Part shown: positions 35,715-44,435 of the stretch, piece by piece | Layout of the letters: the number at the start of each line of letters is the position of its first letter | Numbering within the stretch: position 1 is the first letter of the stretch | DNA from: an uncultured Erysipelotrichaceae bacterium | Lineage (GTDB): Bacteria; Bacillota_I; Bacilli_A; RFN20; CAG-826 | Length of the DNA: 64,000 bases | NCBI GenBank assembly: GCA_902799855.1 | Contig: CADCCA010000005.1 | Span: 25,726-89,725, forward strand | Reading direction: 5' to 3' | Notes under the pieces: generated by a model | The model's input: the letters and a program-made list of their open reading frames with translations, nothing else | The model's database searches: none | Told to the model about the DNA's origin: nothing | Program-made: the position numbers and the translations under genes

Positions 35715-36698
35715 TTACTTCACTATTGTTTTTTCTTTCCAATAACCGCTTTTCTTACCACCAACACGCTCAATAATTCCTTTTTCAGTTAATGAGGCAA
35801 TGATGTTGTCAATTGTTCTAGGAGAGACATTGAGAATTTTTGCCAAATCATCAATCTTTATCGATGGATTGTTTTTAATCTGCTCAAGAACCATGCCTTC
35901 TCTAGTCGGAAGAGTTTTGTTAGTAGCAGCACTGATGTGCAAGTCCCTATTGTGGAGGGTATTCTTTTCGCCTAGAAGCAAGTTTCTTAAAAACATGATT
36001 AGATATGATTTATCCTCATAGACGTTTTTCTGGTAATTACGGTAATTAGCCCTGACAAGAGCATTTCTAAAATACCACGCGTTTTTAGCAAAAGTATCGT
36101 TTGTTGCGGTAAAACCGAGGCTACGAAGATATTTAATAATAAATGCCGCGGTTGTTCTAGTGTTGCCTTCTTCAAACGGATGCACTTGCCACAAGTTAGA
36201 GATGAATGTAGCCAGATGAATGATAATCTCGTCTATTGATAGACCCACATATTCAAAGTTTCTTTCGGTGTCAAAGTCATATTGGAGAGTTGCATCCAAC
36301 AAGCGATAATCGCCATACCAAACAGACGCTCCGTCGAGAACCCATTCTTTTTTAGAGAAGTTATAGTTTCTAAATTTACCGGCATGACCATAGACCCCTT
36401 CAAATAAACGTTTATGAATAGATACTAACTGTCCGACAGAAAAAACAAAGGAGTCGTCCTCGATAATCTGTGCTATTCTGACCGATATCTTATCGGCTTC
36501 TTCAGTCCTCTCTTCAGATTCTTCTGGTTTATTTTTATAGTACGAATTGATGATTTCTTCTAGTTCAGAAAGAGAAATTTCACCCTTGATATATCTTTTT
36601 GATTCATTGACAAAATAGGAAGAGTTTTTCAGTTGATCGACATCTTGCAAACCCATTCCGGTTTCAATAATATATTTTTTTGAATATTTGTTTTCCAT
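35715..36698 (-). CDS. Fic-domain protein with C-terminal winged helix
   Basis: The Fic core HPFEEGNTRT matches the H-x-F-x-D/E-G-N-x-R/K motif with all active residues. GVYGHAGKFRNYN and YGDYRLLD before it are typical of the Fic fold. The last 60 residues (SIKIDDLAKILNVSPRTIDNIIASLTEKGIIERVGG) are a helix-turn-helix domain. Fic enzymes transfer AMP to target proteins. The DNA-binding domain and the large palindrome just upstream suggest that it controls its own promoter. Confidence 0.85.
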   Translation of the reverse strand: MENKYSKKYIIETGMGLQDVDQLKNSSYFVNESKRYIKGEISLSELEEIINSYYKNKPEESEERTEEADKISVRIAQIIEDDSFVFSVGQLVSIHKRLFEGVYGHAGKFRNYNFSKKEWVLDGASVWYGDYRLLDATLQYDFDTERNFEYVGLSIDEIIIHLATFISNLWQVHPFEEGNTRTTAAFIIKYLRSLGFTATNDTFAKNAWYFRNALVRANYRNYQKNVYEDKSYLIMFLRNLLLGEKNTLHNRDLHISAATNKTLPTREGMVLEQIKNNPSIKIDDLAKILNVSPRTIDNIIASLTEKGIIERVGGKKSGYWKEKTIVK

Positions 36699-36720
36699 AG
36701 GAAAAGGATAGCATGTATTG

Positions 36721-36773
36721 TTTTAAAACGCAATCTTAAAGCGCAAATTGCGTATAAAAATTGCGTTTTAAAA
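36721..36773. promoter_or_regulatory. 53-bp nested palindrome, likely fic operator
   Basis: A perfect 14-bp inverted pair (36721-36734 and 36760-36773) encloses a second dyad GCGCAA-A-TTGCGT (36741-36753). Both share one centre at 36747. Four ACGCAA-type half sites are thus placed symmetrically 23 bases before the fic start. Confidence 0.7.
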
Positions 36774-36798
36774 TTCCGCAAAGAAAAAGTAGTTTCCA

Positions 36799-37530
36799 CT
36801 ACTCTTCTATTTTTCCATATCTTCTATCTCTGGTTTTATATTGCTTTAAGCATTCTTCAAAGTCTTCTTTGTGGAAGTCTGGCCAATAGATTGGTGTGAA
36901 GATGAATTCAGAATACGCTAATTGGTAGAGGAGATAGTTAGATAACCTTTGTTCACCACTGGTTCTAATCATGAGATCCACTGGTGGGAGGTTTTTTGTA
37001 TATAAGTGATTAGAGATGGTATCCATATCAATATTATCGATATCTAGTTTGCCATCTTTGACTTCTTGGGCTATTTCTTTAGTGGCTTTGACTATTTCTT
37101 GTCTAGAGCCATAGTTTAAAGCGATATTAAAAACATAATTATCGTTATCTTTTGTTCTATTGATGGCGTCAATGACGGTATTTTGACTATGCTTTGGTAG
37201 TCTAGATATATCCCCCATGACTTGGACACGGATGCCATCTTTCATAAAGGTATCGATGTTATCCTTGAAGAACTTATCTAGATATCTAAATAACAAGGTG
37301 ATTTCTGTTTTAGGTCTATTCCAGTTTTCAGTGGAAAAAGCATATAAAGTCATGGCATAGATATGATTAGCCTTAACAGCGTCAAATATCTCGATGATTC
37401 TTTTACAGCCTTCTTCATGACCTTTAGTTCTTGGTAGGCCTCTCTTTTTAGCCCATCTACCATTGCCATCCATGATGATAGCGACGTGATTGATTTGTTG
37501 ATTCTTATCCATAGTTAATTGTCTATTCAT
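36799..37530 (-). CDS. uppS: Undecaprenyl diphosphate synthase
   Basis: The cis-prenyltransferase signature HVAIIMDGNGRWAKKRGLPRTKGH is at the N-terminus, and YAFSTENWNRP, NIALNYGSRQEI and DLMIRTSGEQRLSNYLLYQLAYSEF are all present. It makes the C55 lipid carrier for wall and capsule units. The family start is close to MDKNQQINH; I choose the ATG of MNRQLTM at 37530. The usual partner cdsA is not adjacent. Confidence 0.9.
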   Translation of the reverse strand: MNRQLTMDKNQQINHVAIIMDGNGRWAKKRGLPRTKGHEEGCKRIIEIFDAVKANHIYAMTLYAFSTENWNRPKTEITLLFRYLDKFFKDNIDTFMKDGIRVQVMGDISRLPKHSQNTVIDAINRTKDNDNYVFNIALNYGSRQEIVKATKEIAQEVKDGKLDIDNIDMDTISNHLYTKNLPPVDLMIRTSGEQRLSNYLLYQLAYSEFIFTPIYWPDFHKEDFEECLKQYKTRDRRYGKIEE

Positions 37531-37590
37531 TATTTTATGCTTTCTTTTAAAGTATCGCAATTGAGTGGTTTTTATTAATTGATATATGTA

Positions 37591-37619
37591 TTGACATTGT
37601 ATTACATTGTCATTACAAT
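37591..37619 (+). promoter_or_regulatory. Promoter and operator of the toxin-antitoxin pair
   Basis: TTGACA (37591-37596) and TACAAT (37614-37619) are spaced by 17 bases, a near-consensus promoter. TTGTA (37597-37601) and TACAA (37614-37618) form an inverted repeat over it, a suitable site for autorepression by the antitoxin. Confidence 0.75.
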
Positions 37620-37647
37620 TATGAGTGAATAGAAGAGGAACTAGGAT

Positions 37648-37950
37648 ATGGGTGTCTTACAAGTTAGAATTGACGACGAACTAAAGTGGCAATCTGAAGA
37701 AATCCTTAATGAAATCGGTATTGATCTTTCGACTGCAGTAAGGGTATTTCTTAAAAAAGTAATTATGGAAAGAGGTATTCCGTTTGATATGAAAATCGAT
37801 GAATCATCACTTAGATTTAGAATGACCCTTAGAAAGCTTCAAAAAATATCCGAAGAAAATGGCAACTCAGAAATGACTTTAGATGAGATCAACGAGGAGA
37901 TTCGACTTGCAAGAGAAGAGAGAAAAAAGCGAGAAAAGAAAGGAGAATGA
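37648..37950 (+). CDS. RelB/DinJ-family antitoxin
   Basis: The 100-residue protein begins VLQVRIDDELKWQSEEILNEIGIDLSTAVRVFLKKVIMERGIPF, a textbook ribbon-helix-helix DNA-binding domain of the RelB/DinJ family. The charged C-terminal half (RLAREERKKREKKGE) is the likely toxin-binding tail. It ends in TGA directly before the ATG of the toxin gene. It should neutralise the PIN toxin and repress the promoter. Confidence 0.87.
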   Translation: MGVLQVRIDDELKWQSEEILNEIGIDLSTAVRVFLKKVIMERGIPFDMKIDESSLRFRMTLRKLQKISEENGNSEMTLDEINEEIRLAREERKKREKKGE

Positions 37951-38388
37951 ATGAAATATTTCGCTGTCATAGACACGAACGTTATTGTTTCGTCTATGCT
38001 CAAAAAAGAATCTATCCCAGGACAAATAATGGACTATGTCGATAAGGGAATCATCGTTCCACTAGTAAACGAAGAAATATTAGAAGAATATGTTGAAGTC
38101 ATCACCAGAAACAAATTCAACTTTGAAAAAGCGGCGGTTGAATTAGTGATGAACGGCATCGAAAAGAGAGCTATTTTTGTTGAAAGAGAAAAAACTCTCG
38201 AAGAATTAATTGATAAAGACGATGTTGTCTTTTTCGAAATCGTGATGAGCGCAAGAAGCACAATGGATGCTTATTTAGTGACCGGCAACATGAAACACTA
38301 CCCCATCAGGAGTTATGTTGTCACACCTAGCCAAATGATAGAAATAATTGAAAAAGACTCTATAAAAGAGAATCCAAATAATCTTTAA
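37951..38388 (+). CDS. PIN-domain toxin (COG1569-type)
   Basis: The 145-residue PIN protein has FAVIDTNVIVSSML with the first catalytic Asp, NEEILEEYVEVI with a conserved Glu, and the later acidic STMDAYLVTGNMKHYP, where LVTGNMKHYP is characteristic of the COG1569 toxins. PIN toxins cut RNA with bound metal ions. It abuts the antitoxin gene without a gap. Its 3' end overlaps the convergent ispH by 29 bases. Confidence 0.87.
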   Translation: MKYFAVIDTNVIVSSMLKKESIPGQIMDYVDKGIIVPLVNEEILEEYVEVITRNKFNFEKAAVELVMNGIEKRAIFVEREKTLEELIDKDDVVFFEIVMSARSTMDAYLVTGNMKHYPIRSYVVTPSQMIEIIEKDSIKENPNNL

Positions 38389-39214
38389 TTGCTTTGATTG
38401 TTTCGATTGATGTTGATGTCCCGCTGGTGACAACAACATTTTTGAAAGATAAATGATATTGCTGTAAGTCGCCTACGTTATTCACCAATAATATTTGTTT
38501 ATCCGGATGTTTGACTTTAGCGACTTCATATAGTTTCATCGTGTTAGATGATTTTTTAGAACCCACGATAATAAGAGTATCCACACTACTATCTAGATCA
38601 TTGATGGCTTTCTGTCTTAACAAGGTGGCATTACATATTTCTTCTGCGAATATGGCATTAGGTAACTTACTTTTGATTTCATCGTGAATTGCGGCTAATT
38701 CAATGAATGATAAAGTAGTTTGATTAATAACTAATGGATGATCGCTTTTAAGGGAAGCGTAATCAAAACCACTTTTAATGTCATAGAGATGAGCGTTCTT
38801 ATTCATCGTTAACGCTGCCACTGTTTCAGGGTGATGGTTTTTACCGATATAGATAACTTCTTCCGCTTGTTTGATTTGATTGAAGCATTCTTTAACTTTC
38901 TTACATGTCGCGTCTACATATATCACGCCGTTCCTATTTAAGATTTCTTCATAGGCTTGTGGGTGACCGTGTGCGGTAAAAATAACAACATCATTAGGTG
39001 TGAACTTGTTTAGTAACTCAATAGCGTTATCTTCATTCATTTCAATGGTTTTGATCCCGTTTTCTTCTAACTCTTTCACCACTTCTTCGTTATGCACAAG
39101 CAAACCAAAAACATAGACATTCTTATCTTTGTATTTAGCCTTTGTAGCTTTGGCGATTTCAATCGCTTTAATGACACCGAAGCAGTGCCCTATGGGTTTT
39201 AATAACGTAATCAC
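38360..39214 (-). CDS. ispH: 4-hydroxy-3-methylbut-2-enyl diphosphate reductase
   Basis: The enzyme makes IPP and DMAPP in the last MEP step. The three cluster Cys are in GHCFGV, DATCKKV and EEICNATLLRQ, and the HGH loop is FTAHGHPQAYEE. The length (284) is normal. With dxs at 41.1 kb it shows an MEP pathway. It is followed 18 bases upstream by the phosphoesterase gene, both on the minus strand. Confidence 0.9.
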   Translation of the reverse strand: MITLLKPIGHCFGVIKAIEIAKATKAKYKDKNVYVFGLLVHNEEVVKELEENGIKTIEMNEDNAIELLNKFTPNDVVIFTAHGHPQAYEEILNRNGVIYVDATCKKVKECFNQIKQAEEVIYIGKNHHPETVAALTMNKNAHLYDIKSGFDYASLKSDHPLVINQTTLSFIELAAIHDEIKSKLPNAIFAEEICNATLLRQKAINDLDSSVDTLIIVGSKKSSNTMKLYEVAKVKHPDKQILLVNNVGDLQQYHLSFKNVVVTSGTSTSIETIKAIKDYLDSLL

Positions 39215-39232
39215 GGATTTATTATCTTATAT

Positions 39233-39898
39233 TTATCGTTTGATTTCTATGATGTCTTGGTACAAACAAGTTTTCTTATCGGTTATTTTCCTATCAAAAT
39301 GGTAATGGCCAAAGAACCAATGTTTGTATTCCACTACTTTATCAATGAATGTTAGTTGATCGGAGCAGACATCTCTTCTAAAGCCAAAAGCTTTGATGAC
39401 TGTATGTGTGTCACAACAATGGGTAATTACATAGTCTACTTTATTATCTACTTTTTCTAGATTTGCAATAGCATTATCGATATCGTGATAGGTAATTTCT
39501 TCTTCTGGCCACCACGAGAGATATGGTGTCCTATACATCTTATCTATTGAGCAAGCACCACCTAGGCAGAAAAATGTTTTGTTATCGATTGTCATTATCT
39601 CTCCACGCAAAACATGAAAGATATGTTCGTCTATTTGATGCATCAATGCGCCTTTATATTCCACTAACGGACATTGAGCAAGCATAGAAAAGTTTTCGTG
39701 ATTGCCATCAATATAAATAATTGTACAACCAATACCGTTGTATAAATCCAAATGGTATTGAAATGATTGCGGTGACCAACATATCGCAGCGTCACCACAA
39801 ATAATCAAATAGTCATCATAAGAAAGATTCTTCTCTTTAAGTTTGAGAAGTTTTTTATAATCAACATCTCCGTGTGTATCTCCAGTAATGAAAATCAT
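39233..39898 (-). CDS. Calcineurin-like metallophosphoesterase
   Basis: The metal-binding motifs occur in order: GDTHGD, ICGDAAICW, DGNHENF, THC and GHYHFD. The protein (221 residues) is a soluble enzyme of unknown substrate; close relatives are often found next to nuclease or defence genes. It lies five bases after the YhcG-type nuclease gene and may be cotranscribed with it. Confidence 0.82.
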   Translation of the reverse strand: MIFITGDTHGDVDYKKLLKLKEKNLSYDDYLIICGDAAICWSPQSFQYHLDLYNGIGCTIIYIDGNHENFSMLAQCPLVEYKGALMHQIDEHIFHVLRGEIMTIDNKTFFCLGGACSIDKMYRTPYLSWWPEEEITYHDIDNAIANLEKVDNKVDYVITHCCDTHTVIKAFGFRRDVCSDQLTFIDKVVEYKHWFFGHYHFDRKITDKKTCLYQDIIEIKR

Positions 39899-39903
39899 AG
39901 TAC

Positions 39904-40944
39904 TTAAGAATTATCAACAATTCCTTGCTCAACGAGAATTTCTCTTTGCTTATTTATTTCATTTCTTAAATCATCTTCTTTTGGTAAATAGAGCATATAT
40001 TTAGATGCATATATTTGTTTGTTATCTAAAGGGAGGGTGTATTTCACTAATGTGTCGCTCTTATCAGCGCACAAGACAATACCAATTGGAGGATTGTCGC
40101 CTGGTTCCATTAACTCTCTAGTGTAATAGTTGACGTACATTTGCATTTGACCAATATCTTGATGAGTGAGGTCTCCTCTTTTTAAATCGATTAAAACAAA
40201 ACATTTCAGCTTGTAGTTATACAAAACTAAATCCACATAGAAGTTCCTTCCATCCATGTTAAATCTTCTTTGTCTCGCTACAAAGGCAAAACCACTACCG
40301 AGTTCAAGGAGGAATTCTTGTAAGTGATTAATAAGCGCTTGTTCTAAATCACTCTCAAACATATTTGGATTTGGTTTCAAACCAGTAAACTCAAGAACAT
40401 ATGGATCTTTAATGATATCTTTAGGGTCATTCCCTTTTTCTCTTTTTGCGGTGTCTTCCACAACATCGTGGTTTTTATCACTAAGCAAATATCTTTGATA
40501 GGAAAAAGTATTTATTTCTCTCTCGAGTTGTCTAGTGCTCCAATTTCCTTTGATGGCTTCGTTTGTATAAAAACTTCTGGCGTTTTCATCTTTTAAACTT
40601 ATTAAAAGTTTATAATGAGTCCAGCTCAATTCGGTACGCACTGCGGACCAAATTGGAAAAACAAGATAAAATTGACGCATATTTCTTAAACTTCTATCGT
40701 TATATCCTGTTCCGAAATCTTTTGTCATTTTAGCCGATAACTCTTTAATTAAACCATCTCCATATTTTGCGTGTTCTTTCCCGCCTTGTTTTTCTACAAT
40801 CATTTTTCCAATTTGCCAGTATGCAAAAACCATTTCGTTTTGAATATTGCGATAGATTCTTTTTCTGGCTTGTTCTAGTATTTCCTTTACACCTTGATAA
40901 AAACCATTATCGAGATATTTGAATTCTTCTAATTTTGTGTCCAT
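39904..40944 (-). CDS. YhcG-family PDDEXK nuclease (DUF1016)
   Basis: The N-terminal half is the DUF1016 helical domain (YRNIQNEMVFAYWQIGKMIVEKQGG, GYNDRSLRNMRQFY, LSWTHYKLLISLKDENARSFYTNEA). The C-terminal half is a PD-(D/E)xK nuclease: GRNFYVDLVLYNYKLKCFVLIDLKRGDLTHQDIGQMQMYVNYY with the D, D-x-K and Q positions. These proteins are spread widely among accessory regions and may be linked to defence or mobile DNA. A GGAGG-type site precedes the ATG. Confidence 0.85.
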   Translation of the reverse strand: MDTKLEEFKYLDNGFYQGVKEILEQARKRIYRNIQNEMVFAYWQIGKMIVEKQGGKEHAKYGDGLIKELSAKMTKDFGTGYNDRSLRNMRQFYLVFPIWSAVRTELSWTHYKLLISLKDENARSFYTNEAIKGNWSTRQLEREINTFSYQRYLLSDKNHDVVEDTAKREKGNDPKDIIKDPYVLEFTGLKPNPNMFESDLEQALINHLQEFLLELGSGFAFVARQRRFNMDGRNFYVDLVLYNYKLKCFVLIDLKRGDLTHQDIGQMQMYVNYYTRELMEPGDNPPIGIVLCADKSDTLVKYTLPLDNKQIYASKYMLYLPKEDDLRNEINKQREILVEQGIVDNS

Positions 40945-41000
40945 TATTAGACCCTCCTTATTTGCATATTTTTTGTTTTCTTACATACACATTTACATAA

Positions 41001-41027
41001 AGAAAATAGGTGGTCAATAGACCGCCT
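41001..41027 (-). terminator. Probable terminator downstream of dxs
   Basis: AGGTGGTC (41008-41015) and GACCGCCT (41020-41027) form an eight-base stem with one non-Watson-Crick position and loop AATA. On the minus strand TATTTTCTTT follows. The G-T wobble favours folding of the plus-strand copy. Confidence 0.45.
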
Positions 41028-41031
41028 AAAG

Positions 41032-41103
41032 TTACCTTTATATATTATATTAATGTGTAGTTATCTTATATATGTGAAGACTAATATAATATAATAAAGG
41101 TAA
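41032..41103. repeat. 21-bp AT-rich inverted repeat after dxs
   Basis: The arms at 41032-41052 and 41082-41103 are complementary apart from one inserted base, with a 29-base centre. The outer eight pairs include TTACCTTT/AAAGGTAA. It could form a cruciform or long hairpin in the dxs 3' region. Confidence 0.6.
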
Positions 41104-41153
41104 ATTTTTTTAAAATTTTTCCTTTATCTTCGCTGATTATAAAGAATATATCA

Positions 41154-43001
41154 TTAGAGAACCTTTGCGAGGTCATCCAAAGATAGTCCTAAATCGATTA
41201 TTTGCTCGCTAACACTACCATGTTTGATGAAGGTGGATGGAACACATAATGATTTAATGATACCTTTATATGAGAGTTTGTTTAATTCTTCTTTCACAAT
41301 TGAGGCAAAGCCTTCCTCTGTGCCATAGATATCATAGATGACAATCTGCTTTTTATTTAAAAGAGTCTTTAGTAACTCAACATCAATTGGTTTTTGGAAC
41401 AAAGCGTTAATAACAGTGTGCTTATTAAAGCGGTCTACTACTTCGTTAACAACTGGACCATAAGTGATGATCACGGTGTCATCACCTTTATTTTCTAAAT
41501 GCCACTCACCAAGTTTGATAGAAGATAATTCTTGTTCTTCTTGCCTTAAAGTTTTACCTCGTGGATAACGAATCGCTAATGGATGAGTGTATTCTGTAGA
41601 GAACTTAAATAATTCGCTAGCTTCTTGTTGGTCTTTGGCCATACAAATAGCAATATTAGGAATGGTATTTAGATATGCTACATCGAATATTCCTTCATGA
41701 GTTTCTCCATCTTCTCCAGGAAGGCCAACTCTATCGATTAATAAAGTGACAGGGAGATTCATTCTAGCGATATCATGGCTGATTTCATCATAGGAACGCT
41801 GTAAGAATGTGCTATAAGCAGAAATATATGGATGTAACCCATTACTTGCCATACCAGAGGCAAATATCGCGGCGTGTTCTTCGGAAATACCGACATCGTA
41901 TGTTCTTTCTGGATATTTATCAAAGACATAACACAAATGACTACCGATAACAGTGGCAGGATTAATGACCACCATTTTCTCATCTTTTTGCATATACGTC
42001 TCCACTAAATCAGCGTAAACAGCACTCCAAGATGGATAATTTGGATCGCCTTTTTTAAGAGGCTCGCCAGTTTTGATATCAAATGGTACAACACCATGCC
42101 ATTCACCAACGTTATCTTTTTCTGCAAATTCATAGCCTTTGCCTTTGATGGTTGAGACGTGAATAGCAACACTACTAGGAGCGTTAACTGCGTATTTAAA
42201 AGCTTTTTCTAAGGCGTTGATATCGTGACCATCAACATTAGAAATGTAATATAAGCCCATGTTTTGGAAGGTGTTTTTCTTCACTAAAAGATATTTGAAG
42301 AAGCCTTTAATCGCACTGGTGACTTTATAAACACCACGACCAAATTTGGTTTTCTTCATAAAACGTCTATAGCGTTCTTTTCTTTTTAAATAGCCTTTAC
42401 CTAATCTAAATTTCTCCCACATGTTGGAAGAATGGCCAACACTTTTACCGATGGAGCGATTGTTATCGTTAATGATTAAGATGATTTTATGATCAAATGT
42501 CCCTAGATTGTTTAAGGCTTCATAGGCCACACCATTGGCTAATGAAGAATCGCCAATCACAGCGATGACATTATAGTTTTCTTTATTTAGATCTCTTGCG
42601 GTAGCGATACCCATAGCCGCACCGATGGAAGTGGAAGAATGGCCTGCTTCATATGGATCATATTCTGATTCATTTCTTTTTTGGAAACCAGAAACACCAT
42701 TAGATTTTCTTAAGTTATCTAAGCTTCTTCCAGATAGTATCTTATGAGCGTAGCATTGATGGCCAACATCAAAGATGATTTTATCTTTAGGCAAATTAAA
42801 ATAATGATGTAACGCGACAGTTAATTCCACCACGCCTAAGCTACTAGCGAGGTGACCACCGTTTTTCGCACAACTAGAAATAATATTAGAACGGATATCT
42901 TCCGCTAATTGATTTAGTTCATTCTCGTTTAAGCCTTTGATATCACTGGGATTAAATGGCTTAGACAAATCAAATCTTCTAATGGCTTTTTTCTTACTCA
43001 T
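41154..43001 (-). CDS. dxs: 1-deoxy-D-xylulose-5-phosphate synthase
   Basis: The first MEP enzyme, thiamine diphosphate dependent. FDVGHQCYAHKIL, GHSSTSIGAAMGIA, VIGDSSLANGVAYEALNNL with the metal-binding GDS...N, and RVGLPGEDGETHEGIFD are all present. The length (615) is normal. The transketolase-like C-terminus is complete. It has no tightly linked pathway neighbour. Confidence 0.93.
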   Translation of the reverse strand: MSKKKAIRRFDLSKPFNPSDIKGLNENELNQLAEDIRSNIISSCAKNGGHLASSLGVVELTVALHHYFNLPKDKIIFDVGHQCYAHKILSGRSLDNLRKSNGVSGFQKRNESEYDPYEAGHSSTSIGAAMGIATARDLNKENYNVIAVIGDSSLANGVAYEALNNLGTFDHKIILIINDNNRSIGKSVGHSSNMWEKFRLGKGYLKRKERYRRFMKKTKFGRGVYKVTSAIKGFFKYLLVKKNTFQNMGLYYISNVDGHDINALEKAFKYAVNAPSSVAIHVSTIKGKGYEFAEKDNVGEWHGVVPFDIKTGEPLKKGDPNYPSWSAVYADLVETYMQKDEKMVVINPATVIGSHLCYVFDKYPERTYDVGISEEHAAIFASGMASNGLHPYISAYSTFLQRSYDEISHDIARMNLPVTLLIDRVGLPGEDGETHEGIFDVAYLNTIPNIAICMAKDQQEASELFKFSTEYTHPLAIRYPRGKTLRQEEQELSSIKLGEWHLENKGDDTVIITYGPVVNEVVDRFNKHTVINALFQKPIDVELLKTLLNKKQIVIYDIYGTEEGFASIVKEELNKLSYKGIIKSLCVPSTFIKHGSVSEQIIDLGLSLDDLAKVL

Positions 43002-43064
43002 TTTGACTGCCTATGTATTGTACACTTTTTATATCAAATAGACAAAAGCAAATAATCCAATCGA

Positions 43065-43379
43065 CTAATCCTTGTCAATTAGGCCATATTTTTTTAGTAA
43101 TGACTCTAATGCTTTTCTGAATTCTTCACGTTCTTCTAGTTGTTCTTTAATCAAATCTTCATTAGATTCTAAAAAAGTTTCTTGTGTGACCCCTAGTAAT
43201 TGTTCGATAGAAACATCATATAACTTTGACATGCCAATGAGCACTTTGATACTAGGCTCACTTCTATTAGATTCATAGTTAGCGAGTTGATAAGGCTTAA
43301 CGCCTAATTCATCAGCAGCGTCTTTTTGAGTCAGTTGTTTTTTACGACGATATAGTTGGAATCTTTTTCCGTAGTTCAT
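43065..43379 (-). CDS. XRE-family helix-turn-helix regulator
   Basis: Residues 5-60 are a HTH_3 domain (FQLYRRKKQLTQKDAADELGVKPYQLANYESNRSEPSIKVLIGMSKLYDVSIEQLLG). A charged helix of about 40 residues follows, which may form a coiled coil for dimerisation. It lies 63 bases before dxs on the same strand; a role in controlling dxs is possible but unshown. Confidence 0.85.
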   Translation of the reverse strand: MNYGKRFQLYRRKKQLTQKDAADELGVKPYQLANYESNRSEPSIKVLIGMSKLYDVSIEQLLGVTQETFLESNEDLIKEQLEEREEFRKALESLLKKYGLIDKD

Positions 43380-43421
43380 ATAATCATTATAACTTGTATT
43401 TTTTACAAGTATATATAATTA

Positions 43422-43931
43422 TCAAGTGGTTTGACGCTTTTGCTTTCTTATAGTTAAGAACAATATCAATAATACTATTAAGAAACCTAATAGGTAACCA
43501 CTGAAGTCAATTAATACATCAGTGAACTCACCACTTCTTCCATCAACATTTAATTGGATTATTTCAGTTAATATACCCATGAATAGACCAAAGCCTAATG
43601 ACATTACTATGAGCATCCAATATTTGAATTTCTTTAATGGATCTAAGGCAAGATATATCGCTAAGGAAGTTAAAGAACCACTGACCATAAATAAGCCGAA
43701 ATGACCAACGGCTTTTCTAATAAATGCGGCAAAAGCATCATGATTTGATGGGGTGATTGCATTAGGGAAGATGGAGTTAATGATGTTTTGTAGAACTTCC
43801 ACTACTCCATTACTAGCGTTAGTGCTTTCACTAGCGTTTAAGCAAGAATGAACAATAATAAAGACATTGATTGCTAACGCTAATAGGCAAACAATGATTG
43901 TCCAAACTAAATATGTTTTTGATTTTTTCAT
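43422..43931 (-). CDS. VanZ-like membrane protein
   Basis: The 169-residue protein has four membrane segments and the VanZ-family features: an N-terminal hydrophobic helix, KAVGHFGLFMVSGSL, GILTEIIQLNVDGRSGEFTDVLIDFSGYLLGF. VanZ-like proteins can affect sensitivity to lipoglycopeptides, but most, like this one, are of unknown role. It overlaps the following membrane protein gene by four bases. Confidence 0.8.
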   Translation of the reverse strand: MKKSKTYLVWTIIVCLLALAINVFIIVHSCLNASESTNASNGVVEVLQNIINSIFPNAITPSNHDAFAAFIRKAVGHFGLFMVSGSLTSLAIYLALDPLKKFKYWMLIVMSLGFGLFMGILTEIIQLNVDGRSGEFTDVLIDFSGYLLGFLIVLLILFLTIRKQKRQTT

Positions 43932-44434
43932 TTCTTTTTTGCTTTAGCGGCAAATGATTTGGTTTCTTTAATGCCTTTTTCTTTTAAGAAAGAGATAAGT
44001 TCTTCACTTCTAGTAATAGGAAGGAAGCCTCCAAAATCCATTAAAAGATAAATGTAGTTTTTAGATAATCTATAGCCTTGAACGTTTTCGTAGAAATATT
44101 TATTTTCTTCAACTTTTTCATCTTCTTTAAAGCCTCCCGCTAAAAAGAATTCATCAAGAAAATCATAAATTACTGTTCTTTCGGTGTAGCTCGCTCTTTT
44201 AACGACATTATGATAAGTCCCTAAAAAAGCAAAAGAGAGAAGGAAGATAACGCCAGTTAAAACAATTAAAACAACATGGAAGGGGTTGCCCCAACTATTA
44301 TCTGAAAATGAGACTAGTACGTAGATTCCTACCATCACTAAAGCAAAGCCAAGAGTAAAGAAAAAATAATTGATATATGGCTTGATTAGTTCTTTGGCAG
44401 CGTTAACGTTTACTTTAGTAGTAATCTTTTCCAT
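43928..44434 (-). CDS. Two-TM membrane protein of unknown function
   Basis: The protein (168 residues) has two close membrane segments (FFFTLGFALVMVGIYVLVSF and VVLIVLTGVIFLLSFAFLG) and a cytoplasmic half with NYIYLLMDFGGFLPITRSE, a pattern like the YcxB-type C-terminal domain. The tail is lysine-rich. It is translationally coupled to the VanZ-like gene and starts one base after glnS. Confidence 0.6.
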   Translation of the reverse strand: MEKITTKVNVNAAKELIKPYINYFFFTLGFALVMVGIYVLVSFSDNSWGNPFHVVLIVLTGVIFLLSFAFLGTYHNVVKRASYTERTVIYDFLDEFFLAGGFKEDEKVEENKYFYENVQGYRLSKNYIYLLMDFGGFLPITRSEELISFLKEKGIKETKSFAAKAKKK

Positions 44435-44435
44435 A

